Shown here piece by piece: positions 25,171 to 33,198 of a stretch of 38,100 nucleotides of DNA. The DNA is from Kofleriaceae bacterium. GTDB taxonomy: Bacteria > Myxococcota_A > Polyangia > Haliangiales > Haliangiaceae. Under the pieces are notes generated by a model, which saw only the letters and a program-made list of their open reading frames with translations, made no database searches and was not told the origin of the DNA. The DNA lies in contig JANTGM010000054.1 of assembly GCA_024762925.1 (NCBI GenBank), forward strand, positions 1 to 38,100, written 5' to 3'. The stretch's first letter is position 1. Every line of letters starts with the position of its first letter. The position numbers and the translations under genes were made by a program.

Positions 25171-27192
25171 CTACGGACAGGGCGTGCCCAGCGCTGCTGG
25201 AGCTGGCAGGGTTGCTACTCCCCGCTCGACAAAGGTCTCGAGGAAACAACCGTACTGGTACTTCACTTCATCAAGCTGCCCATAGATGGCATGAGGATCA
25301 TAGATTCCATCGCCCTCATACTGCACAACCACCCCTGTGTAGGGTTCTCCTGCACGTGACATCAGATTGCCAACAATCGGGTACTCCAAGAAGCCGTCTT
25401 TGCTCGCCAGGGCCAAGTTCTCTTGCATGCTTGTCCAAACCTCCTCGCCGGCTTGCTGGTTACCATATGACAACGCAGCTGCATCATAGATGATGGTTGG
25501 GAAGTAGCTATCGCCCGCACCTACGGGCTCGTATACCGGCCGAGCTGGATGTCCTGGCAGCGGATCGCGCCCAAGCCTTGGCATGTAGACCATCGGCTCG
25601 GCGACCTCCCACGAGAGTCCAAGAAGCTGAAGCGTTGGATGGAGGAAGGTGAGTTCGGGCTCTGGGGTACGGAAAACCACACTGAGAAGTCCTCGTGCCC
25701 CCTCCACAATGGAGGTCTCAAGAATGAAATAGTGCCACATGCCACCCGCGCCCGTTGGTACCACTGCACCAATTCGTGGCTCGATGGCGCCAATGATGTT
25801 GGTGTACATGCCACCCATGCTCTGCCCCATCGCGACCACCTTGTCCTCGTCAAAGCGATACGTAGTCTCACCATCGGGAAGGCTCATCCCAGTACAGCCA
25901 GCCAATGCGCTTTCAGGAATGGGCTGCGACAAGAGTGCATCGAGAAGAAGTCGTTGCTCAATGGCACCTTGCTGAAACGTAAAAGGCAGCGTTGCCAGGT
26001 TGTTTAGGTTGAGGTACTCGATGTCGGCCGCACCAGGAAGTCGCTCTGGGTTAACGGGGTGTGCCGAGCCGACCATCGCGAATCCGTGTGGCGCTAGAAC
26101 GTGTGCAGGCCCTTCTCCCTTGGTCGCCTCACCGCCAATCTCGGTAACCCGGCCGCGATCGACAACTTGCTGGTAGAGGCCGCCGCTGCCATGGAAATAC
26201 ATAGCAAGCGGGTAGCCACCGGCAGGCATCTCACCTTTGGGAAGCGTAATCACAACTCCTGCCTGCTCATCCCGTTGGTATTCGGGCAAGCCATCTTCAC
26301 CAATCGCAAACGTGCCGTTTTGTAGGAAGGGGGGAGTTCCAACCTGAAACTGCGGAAACTCAACCGTTCCGAGAATCTCGCAGAAGCGCTCATGGTCGCC
26401 ATCGTCCTCGTCAACCGCCAGAGCATTGATTGTCACCGCGTACTCGGTTCGCATCCGCTCGCTTAGGTCGGCCAGCCCCGCAACCACATCGCCCGTGGTA
26501 TAGATCGTTGCCGCTGCCACTTCCTCAGGAGCAATGGAATGCATCTCCAGTGCATCAAACAGCGTTGCGAAGAGTTCTGAGTAGGCCTGTCCGCCCGCCG
26601 GAGTCTGCCCGTCTGCGAGAGCCTCAATCGCCAAAGGGGCATCCAGGGCCTCGCCTGCTGCGTCACCAAGGCTCTTGAGAATGACGACTGCATACTGTCG
26701 ATCGCCGCTGAGGATGAAGCCCGGCCGCGGAGCCACCGCGAGCACGTTCTCGGGGACGTAGTCATCCTTGATGAGTGTCTTCGCCACGGTCGGAATCAGT
26801 GCTCCACGATTTGGTGAATCTGGATCGATATCGATTAGCAAGATGGGCGATGCGGGGTCAGCGGCAATGACATCGGTCTCAACGCGTGGTGCAAGTGGCG
26901 CGGTAAACTGAAAGTAGCTGCCCATATTCGTCGAAAAGCCCTCACGCCCTTCTCCCAACGGGACCAAATCTGAGAGGAGTTTGATGTCACCGGGATTTGG
27001 GTATCCAGCCAGGTCGGGATGGCCATCGACGAGCCTTGCATCGGAGGGAAACGGAACGTCGAAAAAGTGCCCCTGCTCTGCCGTGGATGCGGCCAAATCA
27101 AAGACAACCATGGTGCCTTTGTCCGGCTCTGTGTCCGAACTGCCACAGGCAAGAGCAGATACACACACACACACCATCGACAGCCGATTCAT
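25171..27192 (-). CDS. Alpha/beta-hydrolase-type lipoprotein
   Basis: Predicted surface or periplasmic lipoprotein of 673 residues. ATG 27192 begins a short lipoprotein signal, MNRLSMVCVCVSALAC, acceptor Cys16, then a Ser/Asp-rich tether. A first domain (about 30-330) starts with FFDVPFPSDARLVDG, a pattern I associate with large delta-proteobacterial lipoproteins. The second half is an alpha/beta hydrolase with YPLAMYFHGSGGL (oxyanion region) and nucleophile Ser458 in VVAMGQSMGGMYTN. An esterase, lipase or peptidase role is likely; the substrate is unknown. The signal-peptide codons include seven GT units in a row (27161-27174). Confidence 0.8.
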   Translation of the reverse strand: MNRLSMVCVCVSALACGSSDTEPDKGTMVVFDLAASTAEQGHFFDVPFPSDARLVDGHPDLAGYPNPGDIKLLSDLVPLGEGREGFSTNMGSYFQFTAPLAPRVETDVIAADPASPILLIDIDPDSPNRGALIPTVAKTLIKDDYVPENVLAVAPRPGFILSGDRQYAVVILKSLGDAAGEALDAPLAIEALADGQTPAGGQAYSELFATLFDALEMHSIAPEEVAAATIYTTGDVVAGLADLSERMRTEYAVTINALAVDEDDGDHERFCEILGTVEFPQFQVGTPPFLQNGTFAIGEDGLPEYQRDEQAGVVITLPKGEMPAGGYPLAMYFHGSGGLYQQVVDRGRVTEIGGEATKGEGPAHVLAPHGFAMVGSAHPVNPERLPGAADIEYLNLNNLATLPFTFQQGAIEQRLLLDALLSQPIPESALAGCTGMSLPDGETTYRFDEDKVVAMGQSMGGMYTNIIGAIEPRIGAVVPTGAGGMWHYFILETSIVEGARGLLSVVFRTPEPELTFLHPTLQLLGLSWEVAEPMVYMPRLGRDPLPGHPARPVYEPVGAGDSYFPTIIYDAAALSYGNQQAGEEVWTSMQENLALASKDGFLEYPIVGNLMSRAGEPYTGVVVQYEGDGIYDPHAIYGQLDEVKYQYGCFLETFVERGVATLPAPAALGTPCP
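27161..27174. repeat. (AC)7 / (GT)7 microsatellite in signal peptide
   Basis: Seven AC units on the + strand encode VCVC(V) in the signal peptide of the hydrolase lipoprotein on the minus strand. Loss or gain of one unit would shift the frame before the lipobox. Confidence 0.9.
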
Positions 27193-27312
27193 GGACTCAC
27201 CATACAAAAGCCAGCGGCTTCCTGGCAGGACAAACTCGGGGCAAACTGCTGAATTAACTGGTTCGCTGCCAGTTTTGTCAGGGCTTATTGGAAGTAGCAC
27301 TGTGGGGGCAAA
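27193..27312. promoter_or_regulatory. Divergent control region, hydrolase / orphan gene
   Basis: This 120-bp gap should hold promoters for both divergent genes. A 6-bp stem, AACTGG at 27256-27261 and CCAGTT at 27269-27274, encloses a 7-nt loop and could be an operator. No convincing -35/-10 pair was found. Confidence 0.3.
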
Positions 27313-27939
27313 ATGACGAAGTGTGGGTCCATATCCCCCAGGCTGGAATCTGTGGTGGTGCTAGATTTCGGACAGATAGCGGCAGATCTTGCCCTCTCAG
27401 AACCTGGATCTAGTGTTGCACAAGAGACGGGTATGGGGGCCCCAAGAGCATTCGACAATCCGTGGACTTCCACAGAGCTCGATGACGGCTGGAGTCTGGA
27501 AGAAGAGGAGCCTACTCGGCCCCGAGCCCTACCAGCCACTCCCACAATTGTGAACGTCAACACCTGTTTTGATGATGAGGAGACCATCGCAGATTGGTCC
27601 CTGGCCCGTGAGGAGGAACGCTCTGTCCCTGCGGTCGCTGTTCACAGCGCACTTGTCAACCCACTCACGGATGCGGAGCTTGAGGAATTCGCGCGGGCAG
27701 AGCTGGCCATGGGAACCGAAGTGGGCGCCGCCGTCTCAGAAGAACTCTGGTTTGAGGACCTGTGCTGCATCGTGCCCCGACGACGTGCACCTTCGGTATG
27801 TGATCAACTGCCAAGCGCTAAGCCACTTGCCAAATTGCCGCTGCTCGCCAAGCCCGAGGAGTTCTCCCCGCCATCAGAGCCCGCCCCAGCACCGCCGGCC
27901 AAGAAGGCCCGTTGGTGGAAGCGGTTTAAGCGCTCGTAA
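27313..27939 (+). CDS. Orphan 208-residue acidic protein, unknown
   Basis: I do not recognise this protein. It has no signal peptide or membrane helix. The N-terminal half is acidic, with ELDDGWSLEEEEPTRPRA and a similar later segment, CFDDEETIADWSLAREEE; both contain a Trp-Ser-Leu core next to acidic runs, so they may be a duplicated short motif. LTDAELEEFARAELAMG suggests a helix. The end is Pro/Lys-rich and strongly basic (KKARWWKRFKRS), a possible membrane- or nucleic-acid-binding tail. ATG 27313 is the first start in frame. It diverges from the hydrolase gene. It could be an adaptor or a lineage-specific regulator; existence as a gene is likely but not certain. Confidence 0.6.
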   Translation: MTKCGSISPRLESVVVLDFGQIAADLALSEPGSSVAQETGMGAPRAFDNPWTSTELDDGWSLEEEEPTRPRALPATPTIVNVNTCFDDEETIADWSLAREEERSVPAVAVHSALVNPLTDAELEEFARAELAMGTEVGAAVSEELWFEDLCCIVPRRRAPSVCDQLPSAKPLAKLPLLAKPEEFSPPSEPAPAPPAKKARWWKRFKRS

Positions 27940-28139
27940 GCTTTTCCTTCCGAGCTGCCGTTTGACTTCTGGAACGTTTGACTTCTGGAACCCTCAGTGC
28001 CGGTGAATCTGGCCGGCTTCTCTATTTGTGTCGAGTCGGAATCGCCAGAGAGTGCTGATGCGTGATCATTGGAATGCGGAATGGAAAGCGAAACCACAGG
28101 CAAGCCGCCTTGGCTGACGTTGCCAACTCCTTCACCGCC
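27940..28139. other. 200-bp gap between convergent genes
   Basis: No gene seen. It holds a 16-bp tandem duplication (27960-27991) and a weak GC hairpin (GCCGG 27999-28003 / CCGGC 28013-28017) followed by TTCTCTATTT, which may end transcription of the orphan gene. Confidence 0.5.
27960..27991 (+). repeat. Perfect 16-bp tandem duplication
   Basis: GTTTGACTTCTGGAAC is present twice, head to tail, at 27960-27975 and 27976-27991, just after the orphan gene. Confidence 0.95.
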
Positions 28140-29720
28140 CTACGAACCTTGCACGTCCTCGTGCTTCTTGACTTTGTACCGCAGCGCCAGCGACTCATGC
28201 GCTGAGGGCCCAACGTCCAGAGTCCACTTCACAAAGCCGTTGGCGTCGGCAGTTTGCCGATCTGTGGTCTCACCCGATTCCACCTCGATCTTGACCTTAT
28301 CGATTTCCGACACTGGGACTCTCTCCGTGATCAAGACTCGGTGCGTCCTGTGGCCAATGTTGCTAACGCGCACTTTGATGTCGTGCTGCTTCACTCGCCA
28401 GGAGCTCAAAACCCGACTGGTCTCTCGGCTGCTTTCGACGTCGCGATGAATGCGCAATTCGGGCTCTGGCCCCCAGCCAATCTCAAAGCGCTCTCCCGAT
28501 GCAACATAGAGGACGCTGGTATGCCCCACAACTCCACTTTTGCGGATCAAGTCCACAGGGCCAGCAAGCACAGGTCGCGCGCCAAGGTTCTCGAGTTCGC
28601 TTTTTTGTAGAACGCACGGGCTTAGCTCAGGCATCGCCACAAGAGAAACCTCAGCGGGGCTCTCGAAGGAACTAAGAAATGTTCTATGCGGCCTTCCATC
28701 TGATGGCAGCGAGAACCGCTGTGGGGCGCGAAGATTGAGCGCTGTCCCGCCATCGTCTATGCCGGGCAGTTTGGGAGCACCACCAGTTGGGACCAGCGCG
28801 TCCACAGACTGCTCACGAGACTCGATCTGGACGGTCTCGCTCTTGCGCTGCACGGATAGGACATCACTGTGCAGCATAGGTGGCTCCACGCCAAGTGATG
28901 CCCTTTCCGTCGACAAGACCAGCTGAACGTCGTCCCAGTCCTCTCCCGTGTTCTGCCAAACGCATGCATCGGTCTCGAAACGAATAACAGGACCGTCCCC
29001 GTCTTCAACAAGCTCAGCCCGGTGCGCGGGACGCCAACAAGCTCCGGGTACCGAGTAGTCAATCTGGACCTTTGCCTCACACGCCGACTGCACCTCCAAA
29101 TCAATTTCGATGTGGGCACGACGAGACTGCGAGGGCGACTGCAGTTCTTGAATCTGAATATCGACCCTGTGCATCTCCTCTTGCGTGTCCTCTTGAAGCT
29201 TCCTGAGCGCCACCTCAGCATCCAGACGCTCCATCGCTTCTTTGCGCAGCTTGGCGATTTCCGCAAAGTCCTCTGGAGTTGCGGCCCGATTCCAAGAGGC
29301 ATCCTCAACCAACTCCCGAAGACCCAGCTGCGTGGTGCGGGTTAGGCCTTGAAACCGCTGCGAGTTGCGCTCAAGTTCAGCCTCGCGCGCTGTCCACTCG
29401 GCCTCCAGGCTTCGCTTCTTGGTTTGCAAACGACCGACTTCGGAGTCTTGCCGTTCTTCATCCCTCTCCATCACGACTTGGCGGACAACCCGCGCATCGA
29501 TGACGTTGAAAGCCCCGCTCGATTCTCCTGGCGCAACCACTAGCGTCTTATCGACGAGAACCGGTGACACATCAGTCACGATCATCTTGTGCCGGCCAGG
29601 TTCAAGGGTGGCAGAGCCTAGGCGAGTCACCCTGCCACGATCTTCCATGAGGCAGACCTCGTCAATCGGGGCCAACAAGGGCGTTTCCGCCCGCGCTTCG
29701 TGCTGTGCAGTTTCACTCAT
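28140..29720 (-). CDS. DUF4139-family protein (MuiA-like), shorter paralog
   Basis: 526-residue protein of the DUF4140/DUF4139 (mucoidy inhibitor A) family, molecular function unknown. The N-terminal part (about 15-75) is followed by coiled coil (about 80-190, RLQTKKRSLEAEWTAREAEL) and then the DUF4139 domain with its marks VQIDYSVPGACWRPAHRAEL and WQNTGEDWDDVQLVLST; the end is LALRYKVKKHED. No signal peptide. ATG 29720 is fixed by GGAGGGAG at 29729-29736, 8 nt upstream, which lies in the last codons of the longer paralog. Only 2 bp separate the two genes, so translation is coupled and the two proteins may pair. Confidence 0.88.
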   Translation of the reverse strand: MSETAQHEARAETPLLAPIDEVCLMEDRGRVTRLGSATLEPGRHKMIVTDVSPVLVDKTLVVAPGESSGAFNVIDARVVRQVVMERDEERQDSEVGRLQTKKRSLEAEWTAREAELERNSQRFQGLTRTTQLGLRELVEDASWNRAATPEDFAEIAKLRKEAMERLDAEVALRKLQEDTQEEMHRVDIQIQELQSPSQSRRAHIEIDLEVQSACEAKVQIDYSVPGACWRPAHRAELVEDGDGPVIRFETDACVWQNTGEDWDDVQLVLSTERASLGVEPPMLHSDVLSVQRKSETVQIESREQSVDALVPTGGAPKLPGIDDGGTALNLRAPQRFSLPSDGRPHRTFLSSFESPAEVSLVAMPELSPCVLQKSELENLGARPVLAGPVDLIRKSGVVGHTSVLYVASGERFEIGWGPEPELRIHRDVESSRETSRVLSSWRVKQHDIKVRVSNIGHRTHRVLITERVPVSEIDKVKIEVESGETTDRQTADANGFVKWTLDVGPSAHESLALRYKVKKHEDVQGS

Positions 29721-29722
29721 GA

Positions 29723-31945
29723 TTACCACTCCCTCCGGTTGCCGCCGCTCAGCTCATACTTCGAGGGCAGCTTGATTTCGTACGTCGCGCAGAGTTCGGT
29801 TCGCTCACCTGCCTGCATTGCGATCTGCCAGCGATACATGCCTCTTGGATTTTCGCTCTGAGCCGTCGCGCGCGACGGATCAAACGCGCCCCAAGGTGGA
29901 GCAACACTCTTTATGTCGAGCTTAATGTCGTCTTCGTCGCTCGCGGGTACAGGCACGCGTTCGCGCACCTCAAGTTGGATATCGTGACCTCCCTCATTGG
30001 CGACTTCAACAACAATCTTGTGTGAGAGTGCTAGCGAGCCCCCCATGAGACCTGCCGTATCCTCTCGGTAATGCGTGTTGCGCACCACCTTGATCGACTG
30101 GTCGACTCCGAGCCCAAGCTCAACCTTGCCTTTTGGTGCAGTGAACGCAACTGCACTCGTCAGCAAGAAGGCATCGTCCCAATACACGTCCATCGGCCCA
30201 GCGAGCAGCGGCGCACTAAGCGGATTATCAACGACTACAGTTCGGAAGACATCCGTACTTTCCCTAGGAACAACTACATGCATCGGGGTACATGAGGCCG
30301 AACCGTGAGCCATGGGTAGACTGTGAAACTGCCCATCAGAGGCTAGATCTACTGCATTCTCGGATCGATACGCATAGTCAAACCCCTCCGACCAAGGCTC
30401 AACATGCCCCGTTGGGATCGCAGCAATATCGTGCGCCAGCGATTCTGCCCGTGCGAGCACATCCTGGGCAGCTCCATCGAAGGCAGCTCCAGACTTGACA
30501 AAAAGCTCAGCGTAGACCTCCATTTGCGAGACGATTCGAAGGCTGCCACGCAACTGGTTCGACGGAGCTGGCATGCGAAGGCGCGCGTACTGCAGCAAGT
30601 CCAACTCCACCACAGGTGCAGCGGGTGCTTGTGTTGCAGAACCTCCAGCCGTTTTGTTTAATCCTTCGCTGTTCCTTGCGAGTCGCGGTTTTGCGGTTTT
30701 CTTCTTCGCCTCTTGTCTTGGCGGCGAAGGTCTTGGCGCCATCGACCTCATGGGAGCCGCCGCAGGTGCAGGCATTGGCTCCTCTTGCGCGAAGACCTCA
30801 GAGTCTTCGAGTTCGGGACTGTCCATGACCTGCGTGCTCTTGGCATCGAACTCCTCCTCATCGAGACCGTCGAAGGAATCGTACGCCGGCTCGGAAGGCA
30901 TCGCTGCCGCGGCCACGGGCATCGCCATGCGGTTTGCCATAACGCCGCGCCCTGAGGACATTCCGCCGATAACAGGCGCCGCACTCGGCCCACCAAACGT
31001 TGCGTCGTAGTCGCGATACAGAAGCTCAGTCCCAAGTGGCGGTGCACGCCAACCCTTCTTGGGTGGTGAAGGCTGGCGACGGCCAATCCGCTTGGAGTTG
31101 AGTTCGGGGATTTCTGCCCATTGCTGGTGGTCTGCAGTCGACAGGGTTAGGTCGACCCCGCTCCAGTCTTCACCGCTGCGCTGACTCACCATCGCTCGCA
31201 TTGCCAACCCGCCTGTCCGCAAGTCCGCTCCAAGGCGCAGGGCGTAGGACGGTGCCCAGCGTGCTCCCGGCACGAAGTACTCCAGTTCGACCTGCCCTGC
31301 CGCGTGGGATCCTCGCAGCGAAACCACGACGCTCTTACGAAGCTTCAAAACACGTGACTGACGATCGCTACTCGCAATCGATAGCTGGTCTCGAAGTTCG
31401 TCGAGACGCCCTTCGGCGACACGGAGTTCTTCTGAGACTTGTGCACGTTCCCTATGAAGATTCTCCAGGCGGCCATTGAGCCCCTCGAGTGTTGCTAGCC
31501 TAGCGCGCAGAGGGGAAACCGGCGGAGGGGATCCAAGTTCTGGCTTTCCCCGTTCGCCAAGATTCAAACCAATCTTGATGCTATCTTCGAGAAAGCTCTC
31601 CCGAGCCTGCAAACGCAAGACGTCTAGGTGACACGCTTGTATCTCTTCCTCAAGCTTGCCGGCCGCCGTCTCTCGAGCTTTGGGTAGGCGCAGCTCACAT
31701 TGCAGATCCGTGGCTCGTAGGTCCGTGGATCCCGTTAAGCGACAGCGCAACGATGAGTCCATCAGACTCAAGGGTAGGTCGTCAAAGCGGAGCGCCCCCT
31801 CGTTCGCTTGGAACGCGAGGTCACTCGGCAACGATGCAATACGCGTAACCCGAGCTCCACTGCGATACACCGTGACTGCGTGAATTCGCGAAGCAAGACG
31901 TGTTGGCGTTGCGCCAGAATGTGATTTGACAGCGGGACCACTCAT
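29723..31945 (-). CDS. DUF4139-family protein (MuiA-like), longer paralog
   Basis: 740-residue paralog of the following gene. ATG 31945 is supported by ACAGGAGAGA just upstream on the minus strand (31951-31960). DUF4140 occupies about 18-110 (IHAVTVYRSGARVTRIASL), a coiled coil runs to about 195, and DUF4139 starts at VELEYFVPGARWAPSYALRL and RSGEDWSGVDLTLST. A long low-complexity insert (about 285-430), Ala/Pro/Met-rich with acidic and basic patches, interrupts the domain before VVELDLLQYARLRMP. The end, ELCATYEIKLPSKYEL, matches the paralog's end. No export signal is visible. First gene of a two-gene operon, divergent from the MscS gene. Confidence 0.88.
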   Translation of the reverse strand: MSGPAVKSHSGATPTRLASRIHAVTVYRSGARVTRIASLPSDLAFQANEGALRFDDLPLSLMDSSLRCRLTGSTDLRATDLQCELRLPKARETAAGKLEEEIQACHLDVLRLQARESFLEDSIKIGLNLGERGKPELGSPPPVSPLRARLATLEGLNGRLENLHRERAQVSEELRVAEGRLDELRDQLSIASSDRQSRVLKLRKSVVVSLRGSHAAGQVELEYFVPGARWAPSYALRLGADLRTGGLAMRAMVSQRSGEDWSGVDLTLSTADHQQWAEIPELNSKRIGRRQPSPPKKGWRAPPLGTELLYRDYDATFGGPSAAPVIGGMSSGRGVMANRMAMPVAAAAMPSEPAYDSFDGLDEEEFDAKSTQVMDSPELEDSEVFAQEEPMPAPAAAPMRSMAPRPSPPRQEAKKKTAKPRLARNSEGLNKTAGGSATQAPAAPVVELDLLQYARLRMPAPSNQLRGSLRIVSQMEVYAELFVKSGAAFDGAAQDVLARAESLAHDIAAIPTGHVEPWSEGFDYAYRSENAVDLASDGQFHSLPMAHGSASCTPMHVVVPRESTDVFRTVVVDNPLSAPLLAGPMDVYWDDAFLLTSAVAFTAPKGKVELGLGVDQSIKVVRNTHYREDTAGLMGGSLALSHKIVVEVANEGGHDIQLEVRERVPVPASDEDDIKLDIKSVAPPWGAFDPSRATAQSENPRGMYRWQIAMQAGERTELCATYEIKLPSKYELSGGNRREW

Positions 31946-32130
31946 GCATCTCTCTCCTGTTTTGGGCCAAGCCCTAATCGTCGCGTAGGCCCTGGGCAAA
32001 GACAACGCACGAGGGACGCTACGGGTCTCAAATTCCGCCGCGAACTTGCCCATCGCCTCAAACCAAGCTCTGCTCTCGTAGCTGGGCAACCGTTTCGCTC
32101 ACAAACACGACAAGACGCACAACAACGCGC

Positions 32131-32136
32131 AGAGGA
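32131..32136 (+). promoter_or_regulatory. Ribosome binding site that favours a GTG start
   Basis: AGAGGA directly abuts the ATG at 32137, too close to serve it, but lies 6 nt before the in-frame GTG at 32143. The GTG is therefore the likelier start of the MscS gene. Confidence 0.65.
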
Positions 32137-32142
32137 ATGCCA

Positions 32143-33198
32143 GTGTCGGATTTTCTAGACAAGACGTATTACAGCAACACGGTCCTTGAGTGGGCTACCG
32201 CGCTTGGCATCATGCTGGGCGCCCTGATCGCTGGCAAAATTCTCTATTGGATATGTTCTAGCGTCATCAAGAAGCTCACGGCCAAAACCCGCAGCAATCT
32301 CGACGACCTCATCGTAGATCTTGCCGAGGAGCCCATTATTGTTGGTCTCACCTTCGTGGGCGTGATGATCGGCATTGGCACGTTGGAACTCTCGGAGGGA
32401 GCCGAAAGTTGGATTTCAGGGCTGCGTCAGTTCGTCATCATGATGAGTATCACCTGGCTGGTGGCACGTCTCGTCGAGGCGGTCTTCAGCGAGCTCATTG
32501 CACCGATGGCCGACAAGACCGAAACCGATCTTGACGACCAGCTACTTCCACTGGTTCGCAAGGGTACGAAAGTTTTTGTCTGGTCGCTTGGAACCATCGT
32601 CGCTTTGAACAATGCGGGATACGATGTGGGGGCACTCATCGCTGGTCTGGGCATCGGTGGACTCGCCCTGGCCATGGCCGCGAAGGATACTGTCTCCAAC
32701 ATCTTCGGCGGTTTTACCGTCTTCACGGATCGCCCGTTCACCGTTGGCGACCGAGTAAAGGTCTCGGGTTACGACGGCTCCATCATGGAAGTTGGGATTC
32801 GAAGCACACGCCTAAAGACGCTGGAGGGTCGAGTTGTGACAATCCCGAATGCCACGTTCTCTGACACCGCCGTCGAAAACGTCACCCTTGAGCCCTCGCG
32901 CAAGGTGACTGTGGACCTTGGTCTCACCTACGACACCACTCCAGAAGGCCTGAAGAAGGCGCTAGCCATTGTGGAAGAAATTACCCAGACAACGGACGGG
33001 TTGGAAGAGACGTGCATATGCGGATTCGACTCCTTTGGCGATTCGGCAATGGTCGTCAAGTACATCTACTACATCAAGAAAGACATGGACATCATGGCGA
33101 CTAAGACTGCCGTCAACATGAAGATTCTTGAGAGGTTTACCGAAGCCAAACTCGACTTTGCGTTCCCCACGCAAACCATCTACACACAAGCGGCCTAG
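32143..33198 (+). CDS. MscS-family mechanosensitive channel
   Basis: Small-conductance mechanosensitive channel of 351 residues that should release solutes on osmotic downshock. There are about four membrane helices; the pore-lining TM3 is GLGIGGLALAMAAKDTVSNIFGG, with the Gly/Ala packing pattern of MscS. The beta domain follows (FTVGDRVKVSGYDGSIMEVGIRSTRL, VTIPNATFSD) and then the cytosolic alpha/beta domain. The length is near that of E. coli MscS plus one extra helix pair at the N-terminus. The start is GTG 32143 by ribosome-binding-site spacing, with ATG 32137 as alternative. It converges with pabAB, overlapping its 3' end by 4 bp. Confidence 0.93.
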   Translation: MSDFLDKTYYSNTVLEWATALGIMLGALIAGKILYWICSSVIKKLTAKTRSNLDDLIVDLAEEPIIVGLTFVGVMIGIGTLELSEGAESWISGLRQFVIMMSITWLVARLVEAVFSELIAPMADKTETDLDDQLLPLVRKGTKVFVWSLGTIVALNNAGYDVGALIAGLGIGGLALAMAAKDTVSNIFGGFTVFTDRPFTVGDRVKVSGYDGSIMEVGIRSTRLKTLEGRVVTIPNATFSDTAVENVTLEPSRKVTVDLGLTYDTTPEGLKKALAIVEEITQTTDGLEETCICGFDSFGDSAMVVKYIYYIKKDMDIMATKTAVNMKILERFTEAKLDFAFPTQTIYTQAA

